64,000 nucleotides of DNA from Ideonella sp. (GCA_015075545.1 JABTUC010000003.1:186001-250000), one strand, 5' to 3'. Positions 1 to 7,659 are shown, numbered from the stretch's first letter. Numbers and translations are program-made. The notes: generated by a model not told the origin, from the letters alone.

Positions 1-1088
1 CAGGCGTTGACGGCACGGGCGCAGCGCCGCCGCCGTCGCCAACCCCGACGCCGACACCACCACCGCCACCGCCACCGTCGAGCGGCACCGCGATGCTCGG
101 CAGTTGCCCGGCGTTCCCCGCCAACGCGGTCTTCAACACCCGCATCGACGGCCTTCCGGCACACGCCAGCAGCAGCGCCTGGATCGCCGCGATCGGCGCG
201 ACGCGCGCGCTGCACGCCGACTGGGGCAGCAACGACAACCCGGCGGCCAGCGACTACTACGGCATCCCGATGAACCTGCTCGCGGCGAGCAACCCGCAGA
301 CCGACTGGCCTGCTATCTCGTTCACCGCCGACGGCGCGCCCGACGAAAGCGACTGCGCCATCGCCAACGGCAGCGGTGGCCACGATCTGATCCGCGACTG
401 CACCTCGCGCCCGGCGGCGTCGCTGCGCTTTCCGATGCCGCGCGACGCGGTGATCGCGCTCGAAGGCGGTACGTGCAACGACCCCGGCACCTGCGGCGAC
501 CGCCACGTGCTGGTGGTCGAGCAAGGTGCCTGCCGCCTGTGGGAGAGCTTCTATACCTACAAGGTCGCCGGCCAGTGGAGCGCGTACTCCACCGCCGCGT
601 GGGATCTGAACAGCAACGCGATGCGGCCCGCCGGCTGGACATCGGGCGACGCCGCGGGCCTGCCGATCGCGCCGCTGCTGGCACGAGCCAGCGAAGCCTC
701 CACCGGCGAGATCGCGCACGCGCTGCGCGTGACCTTCCGCGACGCGGTGCTGGCCAACACCTATGCCTGGCCCGCGCGCCACCGCGCGGGCAACAGCGCC
801 GGCAGCATTCCGTTCGGCGCGCTGCTGCGCCTGAAGGCGAGCTTCGCGATCCCCGCCAACTGGACCCCGCAGGCCAAGGCGCTCGCCACAGCGATGCAGC
901 GCTACGGCCTCTACGTGGCCGACATCGGCAGCGACCTCTACGTGCAGGGCGACCCGAGCGCGGCGTGGTCGTCGAGCACGGTGCCGCAGATCCAGACGCT
1001 GCGAATGAGCGACTTCGAGTTCGTCGAGCTCGGCCGCATCACGGGCGATTCGCGCTTCGACGGCAACTCGTACGCCGCGAGCTGGTAG
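1..1088 (+). CDS. Secreted/envelope protein of unknown function, 5' end missing
   Basis: The reading frame is open from the window edge (codons start at base 3), so the N-terminus lies outside. The visible part opens with a linker rich in Pro and Thr (about 30 residues) that leads into a globular domain of about 330 residues. Recognisable blocks are RHVLVVEQG, AGWTSGDAAGLPIAP, a segment with GEIAHALRVT, YAWPARH, and a C-terminal RYGLYVADIGSDLYVQG followed by MSDFEFV. From memory these blocks belong to a conserved family of exported proteins of unknown function. Several Cys could form disulfides. The Pro-rich linker suggests a domain tethered to the envelope. The first Met in the window (base 93) lies inside the linker and is not the start. 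No function is proposed. Confidence 0.7.
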   Translation, partial: GVDGTGAAPPPSPTPTPTPPPPPPPSSGTAMLGSCPAFPANAVFNTRIDGLPAHASSSAWIAAIGATRALHADWGSNDNPAASDYYGIPMNLLAASNPQTDWPAISFTADGAPDESDCAIANGSGGHDLIRDCTSRPAASLRFPMPRDAVIALEGGTCNDPGTCGDRHVLVVEQGACRLWESFYTYKVAGQWSAYSTAAWDLNSNAMRPAGWTSGDAAGLPIAPLLARASEASTGEIAHALRVTFRDAVLANTYAWPARHRAGNSAGSIPFGALLRLKASFAIPANWTPQAKALATAMQRYGLYVADIGSDLYVQGDPSAAWSSSTVPQIQTLRMSDFEFVELGRITGDSRFDGNSYAASW

Positions 1089-1232
1089 CGCATCCGATGC
1101 CGGGGCGCCGGCAGCGCGGCGCCTTGCGCGATCTGCCGCTGCGCGGCCACGCTGGCACACTTGCGGCAACGCCCCGCGCGCCCGCGCGCTCACCGTGCGC
1201 GCACCGATCAGCCCGAACCAAGGAACTCCTCG

Positions 1233-1655
1233 ATGGCTCTCACTCTGGACCAGGCCAACCGCATCATCGCCGCCGCACTGGCGCGCTCAGCGCAAGGCGG
1301 CTACAAACCGATGGCGGTGGTGGTGCTCGACGACGCCGGCCACGTCAAGTCGGTGCAGCGGCAAGACGGCGCCAGCATGCTGCGCGTCGACATCGCCACC
1401 GGCAAGGCGTGGGCCGCGGTGGGCATGGGTGCTGCGTCGCGCGTGCTGACGCAGCGCGCCAAGGATCTGCCGGCGTTCTTCAACGCCATCGCCGCCAGCG
1501 CGCAGGGCAAGTTCATCCCGCAGACCGGCGCGGTGCTGATCAAGGACGCTGCGGGCCTTGTGCTCGGTGCGGTTGGCGCCAGCGGCGGCACCGGCGACGA
1601 AGACGAGCTGATCTGCGCCGCGGGCGTCGAGTCGGTCGGGCTGGTCGTGGGGTAG
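1233..1655 (+). CDS. GlcG/HbpS (DUF336) family heme-binding-like protein
   Basis: 140-residue single-domain protein that begins MALTLDQANRIIAAAL. It has the family core PMAVVVLDDAGH, a central TGKAWAAVGMG block and the Gly-rich GAVGASGGTGDEDE C-terminal half typical of GlcG/HbpS proteins. Members bind heme or small ligands, and many sit beside oxidoreductases, so the ligand cannot be read from sequence. The start is ATG 1233, preceded by AAGGAAC at about -13 to -7; the longer frame upstream reads as low-complexity Arg/Pro and is not coding. It lies 38 bp before the aminotransferase on the same strand, so the two may be cotranscribed. Confidence 0.85.
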   Translation: MALTLDQANRIIAAALARSAQGGYKPMAVVVLDDAGHVKSVQRQDGASMLRVDIATGKAWAAVGMGAASRVLTQRAKDLPAFFNAIAASAQGKFIPQTGAVLIKDAAGLVLGAVGASGGTGDEDELICAAGVESVGLVVG

Positions 1656-1681
1656 CGACCTCGCAGCTCGCGGCAGCCGGG

Positions 1682-1687
1682 TACAGT
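1682..1687 (+). promoter_or_regulatory. -10 box placing transcription start at the aminotransferase ATG
   Basis: TACAGT lies exactly 6 nt before the ATG at 1694. A start 6-7 nt downstream of a -10 would fall on the initiation codon and give a leaderless mRNA. No Shine-Dalgarno sequence is present. The same geometry recurs at several other genes in this window. Confidence 0.4.
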
Positions 1688-1693
1688 GAGCGC

Positions 1694-2629
1694 ATGACGA
1701 GCACCGCTCCGATCGCAGTTCCGGCCCAGCCGCCCGTCGGTGCCTTCGACGGCGGTGCCGTCTTCGTCGAGGGTCGGTACGCGCCGCTGTCGGAGGGCAA
1801 GATCTCGCTGTTCGACTGGGGCTTCACGCGCTCGGACGCCACCTACGACGTGGCCAGCGCGCACAACGGCGCGTTCTTCCGCCTCGCCGACCACATCGAA
1901 CGCTTCTTCGCCAGCCTGGCCGAGCTGCGGCTGGCGATCCCGTACGACCGCGAGCAGCTGCGGCAGATCCTGCACGGCTGCGTGCGCGCCGGTGGCCTGA
2001 AGGACGCCTACGTGGCGATGGTGTGCACCCGCGGCGTGCCGCCGCGCGGCGCGCGCGACCCGCGGCTGGCCCAGAACCGCTTCTACGCCTACGCGCTTCC
2101 CTACGTGTGGATCGCACCGCCCGACAAGCAGCGCTCCGGCATCGACCTGCACATCAGCCAGCGCCGGCGCATTGCACCGGAGTCGGTGGACCCACGGGTC
2201 AAGAACTACCACTGGATCGACCTCGTGCAGTCGATGTTCGACGCCTACGACCGCGGCCACGACACGAGCTGCGTCGTCGACGCCGCCGGCCACGTCACCG
2301 AAGGCCCGGGCTTCAACGTGTTCATGGTCAAGGACGGCGTCGTGCGCACCGCCGACAGCGGCGTGCTCGAAGGCATCTCGCGGCGCACCGCGATCGAGCT
2401 GTGCGCTCGCCTGGGCATCGCGCTGCGCATCGAGCCGCTGCCGGCGGCCGCGGTGCGCGCTGCCGACGAGGTGTTCATCACCTCCACCGGCGGCGGCATC
2501 CTGCCGATCGCGCGCATCGACGGCGCGCCGCTGCCGCGCTTCCCCGGGCCGATCACGCAACGCCTGCACGACGCGTACTGGGCGATGCGCGAGGAGCCGG
2601 CGTATCGGGACCCGGTGGACTATCGGTAG
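1694..2629 (+). CDS. Class IV PLP-dependent aminotransferase
   Basis: 311 residues, the usual length for fold-type IV aminotransferases (branched-chain, D-amino-acid or (R)-amine type). The N-terminal block runs from VFVEGRYAPLSEGKISLFDWGFTRSD. The catalytic PLP lysine is in the motif DPRVKNYHW. The phosphate-binding region includes TEGPGFNVFMV, and the C-terminal VFITSTGGGILPIARIDG is also characteristic. The context DPRVKNYHW resembles (R)-selective amine transaminases from memory, so the substrate may be a D-amino acid or a simple amine. ATG 1694 fits a leaderless start. The stop overlaps the convergent nucleotidyltransferase gene by 10 bp. Confidence 0.88.
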   Translation: MTSTAPIAVPAQPPVGAFDGGAVFVEGRYAPLSEGKISLFDWGFTRSDATYDVASAHNGAFFRLADHIERFFASLAELRLAIPYDREQLRQILHGCVRAGGLKDAYVAMVCTRGVPPRGARDPRLAQNRFYAYALPYVWIAPPDKQRSGIDLHISQRRRIAPESVDPRVKNYHWIDLVQSMFDAYDRGHDTSCVVDAAGHVTEGPGFNVFMVKDGVVRTADSGVLEGISRRTAIELCARLGIALRIEPLPAAAVRAADEVFITSTGGGILPIARIDGAPLPRFPGPITQRLHDAYWAMREEPAYRDPVDYR

Positions 2630-3450
2630 AGATCGGCGGCATTGCCGCCTGGTCTGCGAACCGACAGCGCGCGCTCGATGGCGCGCAGCAGGGGCTCGTG
2701 CACCGGTGCAGCAGCCCGGATCTCCTCGATCGGCACCGCATCCATCACCTCGATGCCGTGATCGCGCAGGATCTGCCTGCCGGCGCGGCTGCGCGCCAGG
2801 TTGTGCACCCGGCGAATCAGCCTCCCCAGTCGCTCGCTCTCGTGGGGCTGTTGCAGCACGCGGCGGATCGCCTCGCGCGCGACGTCGACGGCCCAGATCG
2901 CCTGCGTGACGACGTGCGGGCCCTTGCTCTGCAGCAGACCCACGGCGTTCTGCACTCTCGAGTCCAGCACGTGCAGTGGATGCATGACGCGGATGCGGTG
3001 CCCCGGCTTCCATTCGATCTCTACGCTATCGCGCCACACCGCCTGCGTGAACTCGCGCGACTTGCGCAGCCCGCCGACGGTGTACAGAAGGTGCAGCACG
3101 TCGATGTTGCGCACCTTGCCCTGCGAGTCGAGCGGGATGCGGATCTGCGCCACCAGCGAGGTCAGTGCGCGGGCCTCCGGTGTGAGCAGCACCGCACGCA
3201 AGTGCGCGGCGATGCGCCGAGCGCCCTCCAGCCTGCCCAGCGCGTCGCCATCGTTGGTGATGATCGTGGCCGCCGCCGCGATGCCGTAACGGTCCATCCA
3301 AAAGGCGAGCGCCTGCCCTCCGACCAGGACCATGTCGGTGCCCATGTCCTCCAGAAAGGCCTCGAGCGTGGCCGCATCCAGCGGCGCTTCGCCTTCCGGC
3401 AGCACCGGCCGGGTGGCCGGCCCGCGCGGGCGCTGACGACGCTTGTTCAT
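2620..3450 (-). CDS. Nucleotidyltransferase-fold protein (AbiEii/MNT-like), candidate toxin
   Basis: 276 residues. The nucleotidyltransferase signature is visible: LVGGQALAFWMDRYG (the hG[G/S] motif), then ITNDGDALGRL, where the spaced acidic residues would bind metal. The rest is helical and ends VRRPGGNAADLYR. Proteins of this size and motif pattern are annotated as AbiEii/AbiGii-like nucleotidyltransferases, several of which are toxins that modify tRNA or other NMP acceptors. The gene lies 28 bp downstream of a ParD-like antitoxin gene on the same strand, which supports a toxin-antitoxin pair. ATG 3450 was chosen because the longer frame adds an Arg-rich, non-conserved leader. Its 3' end overlaps the aminotransferase gene. 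Confidence 0.65.
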   Translation of the reverse strand: MNKRRQRPRGPATRPVLPEGEAPLDAATLEAFLEDMGTDMVLVGGQALAFWMDRYGIAAAATIITNDGDALGRLEGARRIAAHLRAVLLTPEARALTSLVAQIRIPLDSQGKVRNIDVLHLLYTVGGLRKSREFTQAVWRDSVEIEWKPGHRIRVMHPLHVLDSRVQNAVGLLQSKGPHVVTQAIWAVDVAREAIRRVLQQPHESERLGRLIRRVHNLARSRAGRQILRDHGIEVMDAVPIEEIRAAAPVHEPLLRAIERALSVRRPGGNAADLYR

Positions 3451-3478
3451 CGCAAACCCGCGTCTGGCACGCGCAGGA

Positions 3479-3817
3479 TCACAGCGGCGAATCGATCGCC
3501 TTGGCGCGCCCCGCGCGGCCACCCGAGAACCAGCTCATCGACTCGTGGGCCGCCTTGCCGGACTCGACGGCCGCGATGTCACGTGCCTGCTGGGCGCGCT
3601 TGGCGGCCCACAGCGCGCGCTCGGTCGGATTGCGCAGCGCACTGTCGCCGCGCAACAGATCGACCAGTTCGGCAACCGACACGCCGCTTTGCTCGACCGC
3701 GGCTCCCAGGCGCGCCCAGTGCTCCACTTGCTGGGCAGCCGAGCGCGACAGGACTTCGCCCTGGCGCTGGGCCTGCTCGAACAGCTCGGCGGAGATACGG
3801 ATGGAGTTGCTGCTCAC
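3479..3817 (-). CDS. ParD-like antitoxin
   Basis: 112 residues from GTG 3817. The opening SSNSIRISAELFEQAQ, followed by LSRSAAQQVEHWARLG, matches the ParD-like antitoxin family (ribbon-helix-helix N-terminus, Pfam ParD_like) as I recall it. The remainder, with LRGDSALRNP and an Arg/Ala-rich tail, is probably the flexible toxin-binding part. A GTG at 3838 would add seven residues unlike the family, so 3817 is preferred. An extended -10 (TGGTAATCT, minus strand, 3837-3829) lies 11 nt before 3817. It is followed after 28 bp by the nucleotidyltransferase gene, the presumed toxin. Pairing with a nucleotidyltransferase rather than ParE is the unusual feature. Confidence 0.65.
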   Translation of the reverse strand: MSSNSIRISAELFEQAQRQGEVLSRSAAQQVEHWARLGAAVEQSGVSVAELVDLLRGDSALRNPTERALWAAKRAQQARDIAAVESGKAAHESMSWFSGGRAGRAKAIDSPL

Positions 3818-3966
3818 GATGGCGTGGCAGATTACCACACTGCACGGCGAACGCGCCTGCCTGGATCCGCGCCTTGCCTGTGGCAGCGCGGCACGAGGTA
3901 CCCTGAAGCGCGATCGAATCCGCAGGTCGCCACGGTCGGCTCAACCTCGCCGGGGACCGACCGGGC

Positions 3967-4395
3967 TCATCCGCCCCTGCGCGGCGCGAGTTGCCGCCGC
4001 CGACTCTCCAGAGCTCCGGCAGCGGCGGCCTTCAGCAGCCGCTGGAACGATGGGCACGCCGCGTGGCTCGGCGCGGGGCAGACCGCGGCGTGCCGCAAGC
4101 CTTCGATCATGGCCTTCAGCCGCTTGACCATCCGCTCGAGCTCGTCGGCCTTGGCGGTGAGCATGGCGCGGTCGATGTTCGGCTCGCCGCCGGGCGTGAA
4201 CATCGACCGGATCTCGTCGAGCGAGAACCCGGCCGCCTGCCCCAGCGCGATGAGCGCGAGCTGGTCGAGCACGGCCGGCGAGAACTTGCGCCGGGCGCCC
4301 GTTGACTCCAGCGAGCGGATGAGGCCCTTGCTTTCGTAGTAGCGCAGCGCCGAGGCTGCCACGCCCGACTTCTTGGCGACTTCGGAGATGTCCAT
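3967..4395 (-). CDS. MerR family transcriptional regulator
   Basis: 142 residues. The N-terminal winged helix begins MDISEVAKKSGVAASALRYYESKGLI, the MerR signature, and is followed by the dimerisation helix (AMLTAKADELERMVKRL). The C-terminal segment AVCPAPSHAACPSFQ contains two Cys that could sense redox or metal, as in SoxR-like relatives. It is divergent from the DUF2938 membrane protein gene, and a palindromic promoter with a 19-bp spacer lies between them. MerR proteins typically repress and then activate such promoters by DNA untwisting, so DUF2938 is the likely target. The inducer is not evident. Confidence 0.9.
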   Translation of the reverse strand: MDISEVAKKSGVAASALRYYESKGLIRSLESTGARRKFSPAVLDQLALIALGQAAGFSLDEIRSMFTPGGEPNIDRAMLTAKADELERMVKRLKAMIEGLRHAAVCPAPSHAACPSFQRLLKAAAAGALESRRRQLAPRRGG

Positions 4396-4405
4396 CGAAA
4401 ACCGC

Positions 4406-4436
4406 TTGACTTGAAGTTGACTTCAACTTCTATGAT
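4406..4436 (+). promoter_or_regulatory. MerR-type promoter with 19-bp spacer and palindrome
   Basis: A -35 TTGACT (4406-4411) and -10 TATGAT (4431-4436) are separated by 19 bp. That is too long for unaided sigma70 but is the hallmark of MerR-regulated promoters. The spacer holds the dyads TTGAAG/CTTCAA (4411-4416, 4421-4426) and GAAGTT/AACTTC (4413-4418, 4425-4430). The promoter points into the DUF2938 gene. Confidence 0.8.
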
Positions 4437-4479
4437 GCCTTTCAACAGCTCGGCAGTCAACGCGATCAAGGAGTCTTCG

Positions 4480-4974
4480 ATGCTCACTTTCCACCTCGTC
4501 GGAACCGTCGCCCTCATCGGAATCGGCGCCACCGCGGTGATGGACACCTGGCTCGCGCTCTTGTCGCGCCTGGGTGTGCCGACGACCGGGTTCACGATGG
4601 TCGGTCGATGGGTCGGCAACATGCCGCGTGGCCGGTTCACGTACGTCGCCATCGCCAAGGCGCCGCCGGTTCGCTTCGAAGTCGGCCTCGGCTGGCTGAC
4701 CCACTACGCGATCGGTGTCGTCTTTGCAGCGCTGCTGGTCGCCCTGCAGGGCGCGGCCTGGGTCGAGCAGCCCACCTTCATGCCCGCTGTGGCCTGCGGT
4801 GTCGCCACGGTGGCCGCGCCCTGGTTCGTGATGCAACCGGCGATGGGCTCGGGCTTCCTGGCCTCGAAGACGCCCTCGCCGCTGAAGAACAGCCTGCGCA
4901 ACCTGGCCAATCACGCGGTGTTCGGCGCCGGCCTGTACCTGGCGGCCGTCGCCCTGGCGGAGCTCACGGCGTGA
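4480..4974 (+). CDS. DUF2938 family membrane protein
   Basis: 164 residues with about four hydrophobic segments. The first (VALIGIGATAVMDTWLAL) carries the conserved GIGATAVMDTW, and RWVGNMPRGRF, LTHYAIGVVFA and the C-terminal ASKTPSPLKNSLRNLANHAVFG follow, as in DUF2938. The function of the family is unknown. ATG 4480 has a strong AAGGAG at 4468-4473. Its promoter is the MerR-type promoter at 4406-4436, so it is probably induced by the adjacent regulator. The stop codon overlaps a GTG that opens the short remnant frame downstream. Confidence 0.85.
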   Translation: MLTFHLVGTVALIGIGATAVMDTWLALLSRLGVPTTGFTMVGRWVGNMPRGRFTYVAIAKAPPVRFEVGLGWLTHYAIGVVFAALLVALQGAAWVEQPTFMPAVACGVATVAAPWFVMQPAMGSGFLASKTPSPLKNSLRNLANHAVFGAGLYLAAVALAELTA

Positions 4975-5153
4975 AGCGTTCGCCCTCCCTTGCCCCGACC
5001 TCGGACGCGATCTCCCGGCCCAGGTCGGGGCCGATGGCCCAGGCCGGGCACGCCGCGCCGGCCGACTCGTTCGTGCCGGGCGACGTCAAGACCGCACGTC
5101 TGTTCGGCCGACACTTCGCGCAGAGCCTGAGCCGCGTGATGGTTCTCGCTTGA
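4971..5153 (+). pseudogene. Possible remnant of a flavodoxin-fold NAD(P)H oxidoreductase (C-terminal end)
   Basis: A 60-codon frame starts at a GTG that overlaps the TGA of the DUF2938 gene. Its second half (GPMAQAG, then PGDVKTARLFGRHFAQSL) resembles, from memory, the C-terminal tail of flavodoxin-like quinone reductases, where an acidic/Pro segment is followed by a final TARLFG-type helix. The FMN-binding part is absent, so it is more likely a relic than a working gene. A translated peptide coupled to the upstream gene remains possible. Confidence 0.3.
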
Positions 5154-5176
5154 GCGAGACCGCAGGAGGATCGCTC

Positions 5177-5215
5177 ATGTTTCCCAAGAAGCTCGACGCC
5201 GAACCGTCGTCCTGA
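5177..5215 (+). other. 12-codon ORF with a strong ribosome binding site
   Basis: ATG TTT CCC AAG AAG begins a 12-residue frame (MFPKKLDAEPSS) preceded by AGGAGG at 5164-5169. It lies between the flavodoxin-like remnant and the DUF6622-like gene. It may be the decayed 5' end of a lost gene, a leader peptide or chance. There is no evidence of function beyond the good ribosome site. Confidence 0.25.
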
Positions 5216-5241
5216 AACCAAGAGAACTGGGGAATCCTTTG

Positions 5242-5730
5242 ATGGTTCAGATCCTTGCCCACACGCCGACCTGGGTGTTCGCACTGTTCTTCGTGCTACT
5301 GGTATTCGGCCTCATGCAGACGAGGACACGTAGCGTAGGAAGGTTTGCTGCGCTGCTGCTCCCCGCCGGCATGGTGGCCTTGTCGCTTGCGGGAATCGAT
5401 TCGAGCTTCGGCCTCACGCCCGTGCCTCTGGCTTCCTGGGCCATCGCACTGGCTGTCGCCATCGTCCTCGGCTACGCCGTGTTGCGCGACAAGCGAGTCG
5501 AGTACGACGCGAGCGCGCGCAAGTTCTTCGTTCCGGGCAGCTGGGTTCCGCTGGTCGTGATCATGGCCATCTTCTTCGCGAAGTACGTCTACGCGGTGAT
5601 GCACGCCTTCGATGCCAGCGTCATCACCACGCCGCTGTTCATCGTGGCCTTGTCCGCCGTCTACGGCCTTCTCAGCGGCTACTTCGCTGCCAGGGCGCTG
5701 AACTTGCTCAAGGTGGCAAGAGCCATATAA
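5242..5730 (+). CDS. Multi-pass membrane protein, DUF6622-like
   Basis: 162 residues, mostly hydrophobic, with about five transmembrane segments: residues ~5-25, ~33-52, ~60-82, ~100-120 and ~125-150. Features such as ILAHTPTWVFALFFVLLVFG at the N-terminus and VYGLLSGYFAARALNL near the end match the DUF6622 family as I recall it. No catalytic motif is visible. ATG 5242 follows GGGGA at 5229-5233; a TTG one codon earlier is less likely. It sits alone between the MerR/DUF2938 locus and an SDR gene. Confidence 0.75.
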   Translation: MVQILAHTPTWVFALFFVLLVFGLMQTRTRSVGRFAALLLPAGMVALSLAGIDSSFGLTPVPLASWAIALAVAIVLGYAVLRDKRVEYDASARKFFVPGSWVPLVVIMAIFFAKYVYAVMHAFDASVITTPLFIVALSAVYGLLSGYFAARALNLLKVARAI

Positions 5731-5767
5731 CCTTGCCCTCGAGCCGAACCTCCCATTGCATCCCGAC

Positions 5768-6547
5768 ATGTACACCCCCTTCGACCTCAGCAATCGCGGC
5801 ATCGTGATCACCGGCGGCAACGGCGGCATCGGCCTGGGCATGGCGCGCGCGCTGCTGGCCGCCGGCGCGCGCGTGGCCATCTGGGGCTCCAACCCCGACA
5901 AGACGCTGCGCGCCAAAGGCGAGCTGGCCGCGGCCTGCGGCGAGCCCGAGCGCGTGCACGCCTTCGTCTGCGACGTCGGCGACGAGGCGCAGGTCGACGC
6001 CACCTTCGCGGCGTCGGCCGATGCACTCGGCGGGCGCATCGACGCCTGCTTCGCCAACGCCGGTGTCGGCGGCGGCGCGGCACCGCTGGTCGAGATGAGC
6101 CTCGAGGAGTTCCGCCGCGTGCAGCGCATCAACGTCGAGGGTGTGTTTCTCACGTTTCGCGCGGCGGCGCGCCACATGGCCGCGCACGGCCGCGGCGGCT
6201 CGCTGGTGGCCACCGCCAGCACCGCGGCGATCGAAGGCGCCGCGCGCAACAGCCACTATGGCGCGAGCAAGGGCGCGGTCACCTCGTTCGTGCGCGCGCT
6301 GGCGGTGGAGCTGGCGCGGCACAGGATCCGCGTCAACTCGATCCTGCCGGGCTGGATCGTCACCGATATGACCGAGCGTTCGGTGCACAACGAAAAGTTC
6401 GCCGGCGCCGTGCTGCCGCGAATTCCGGCGCGGCGCTGGGGCGACATCGACGACTTCGGCGGCATCGCGGTCTACCTCGCCAGCGACGCCGCGGCCTACG
6501 CCACCGGCGAGCAGTTCGTGATCGACGGCGGCTATACCAAGTTCTGA
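5768..6547 (+). CDS. Short-chain dehydrogenase/reductase (SDR)
   Basis: 259 residues, the classical SDR length. It has the Rossmann motif TGGNGGIGLGMA (residues ~17-28), the FANAG segment in place of NNAG, a catalytic Ser region (VATASTAA), the active-site YGASK (HYGASKGAV) and the downstream RVNSILPGWI..DM. The C-terminal VIDGGYTKF is typical of FabG-like enzymes. NAD(P)-dependent oxidoreduction of an unknown alcohol or ketone is expected. ATG 5768 gives a canonical start; a TTG 12 nt earlier is possible. Confidence 0.9.
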   Translation: MYTPFDLSNRGIVITGGNGGIGLGMARALLAAGARVAIWGSNPDKTLRAKGELAAACGEPERVHAFVCDVGDEAQVDATFAASADALGGRIDACFANAGVGGGAAPLVEMSLEEFRRVQRINVEGVFLTFRAAARHMAAHGRGGSLVATASTAAIEGAARNSHYGASKGAVTSFVRALAVELARHRIRVNSILPGWIVTDMTERSVHNEKFAGAVLPRIPARRWGDIDDFGGIAVYLASDAAAYATGEQFVIDGGYTKF

Positions 6548-6569
6548 TCCGCTGTCACCGCCGATGTGC

Positions 6570-6601
6570 TTGTACCTTAAATGTGCGATTCAAGGTACAA
6601 T
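6570..6601 (+). promoter_or_regulatory. Operator (9-bp inverted repeat) overlapping a -10 box
   Basis: TTGTACCTT (6570-6578) and AAGGTACAA (6592-6600) form a perfect 9-bp inverted repeat around a 13-nt spacer. TACAAT (6596-6601) is an excellent -10 embedded in the right arm, 5 nt before the ATG at 6607. A repressor bound here would cover the promoter, and transcription would begin at or next to the start codon (leaderless). No standard -35 at 17 bp is obvious. Confidence 0.65.
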
Positions 6602-6606
6602 TTGGC

Positions 6607-7659
6607 ATGCCGCGCTCCGACGCCGTCGTTCCCCTGTACATCGCGTTCGAGGGGCCGGTGGGCTCGATGTACGCGGAACTGGTCGAACGCGCCCGGGCGC
6701 AAGGGAGCTTGCTGCCCGGCACGCCCGGATCGCTGGCGCTGCGCGAACGACCCGGGTTCGGCACCTACTGGTACAGGCGCTACTACGACTCGCCCGGAAT
6801 GCCGCAAGTCGAGGACTTCGTCTGCAGACAAGACGACCGGCGAGCCTACGAGGCCATGGAGCAGGCCATCGAAGCGGCCGCATGGGGCCAGGAGCAGGTG
6901 CGCCACCTTCGCCACCTGGGCATGCAGGTCGCCGACAAGGATGTGGCCCGAGTCCTGGTCGAGATGCACAACCGCGAGCTGTTCGGCGCCGGCCTCGTGC
7001 TGGTCGGAACGCTGGCCTACATGGCCTGGCTCAACGAGCTCGGCGTGCGGGCGGTCACCTCGCGCACACAAGACGTCGACCTCGCGGTTCGCAAGGCGCT
7101 GAAGCTGGCTGCGGCCGTGCCTTTCATCGAGGCCATGAAGGCCACCCGGCTCGACTTCTCGGCCATTCCGGGCATCTCCCCGAAAGCGCCCTCGACGTCG
7201 GTCAAGCGAGCCGGCAGAGCAGGCCTGCGCGTCGACTTGCTCACGGCGGGACCGCGCCTGGGCCAAGCGGTTCCGATGCGCGAGCTGCAGTGGCATGCAC
7301 AGGCCGTGCCTCATTTCGACTACGTGCTCGACTCGCCTCGGCGTGCGGCGGTGCTGGCCGGCGGGCACTGCGTGCCGGTGCGCTTGCCGGTACCCGAGCG
7401 CATGGCCTGGCACAAGCTGTATTCCAGCACGCGCCGCGCGGGCGAAGCCGCCAAGGCGGAGAAAGACCTGCTCCAGGCCGCCACCCTGCTGGCCGTCTTG
7501 GTGGAGCGCGACAACCTCGATGTCGCGCGCGCCGCGGCCGCGGCGCCGACGGCGGTGCTCGCCGCAGCGCGCCGGCGCCTGCCGTCGCTGCGCAGCCTGC
7601 TCGCGCCTCACCCTCAGGCGCTCGATCAGGTCATCCAGGCGCTGAGTGCCGCTCGGTGA
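6607..7659 (+). CDS. GSU2403-type nucleotidyltransferase-fold protein
   Basis: 350 residues. An N-terminal helical part (VGSMYAELVERARAQG, then RYYDSPGMPQ) precedes the nucleotidyltransferase core: GLVLVGTLAYMAWLNELG, then TSRTQDVDLAVRK, whose DVD would bind metal. The segment WHKLYSSTRRAGEAAKAEKDL resembles the family's basic helix. This matches the GSU2403 nucleotidyltransferase-fold family as I recall it; the function is unproven, though relatives occur in toxin-antitoxin and defence settings. ATG 6607 follows a -10 box with no room for a ribosome site. The operator just upstream implies tight control. Its 3' end overlaps the truncated darcynin frame on the other strand. Confidence 0.75.
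   Translation: MPRSDAVVPLYIAFEGPVGSMYAELVERARAQGSLLPGTPGSLALRERPGFGTYWYRRYYDSPGMPQVEDFVCRQDDRRAYEAMEQAIEAAAWGQEQVRHLRHLGMQVADKDVARVLVEMHNRELFGAGLVLVGTLAYMAWLNELGVRAVTSRTQDVDLAVRKALKLAAAVPFIEAMKATRLDFSAIPGISPKAPSTSVKRAGRAGLRVDLLTAGPRLGQAVPMRELQWHAQAVPHFDYVLDSPRRAAVLAGGHCVPVRLPVPERMAWHKLYSSTRRAGEAAKAEKDLLQAATLLAVLVERDNLDVARAAAAAPTAVLAAARRRLPSLRSLLAPHPQALDQVIQALSAAR

Noticed and set aside
3829-3838. GTG 3838 as start of the ParD-like gene
   Set aside because: It adds seven residues that the family lacks; GTG 3817 places the RHH strand at the N-terminus.
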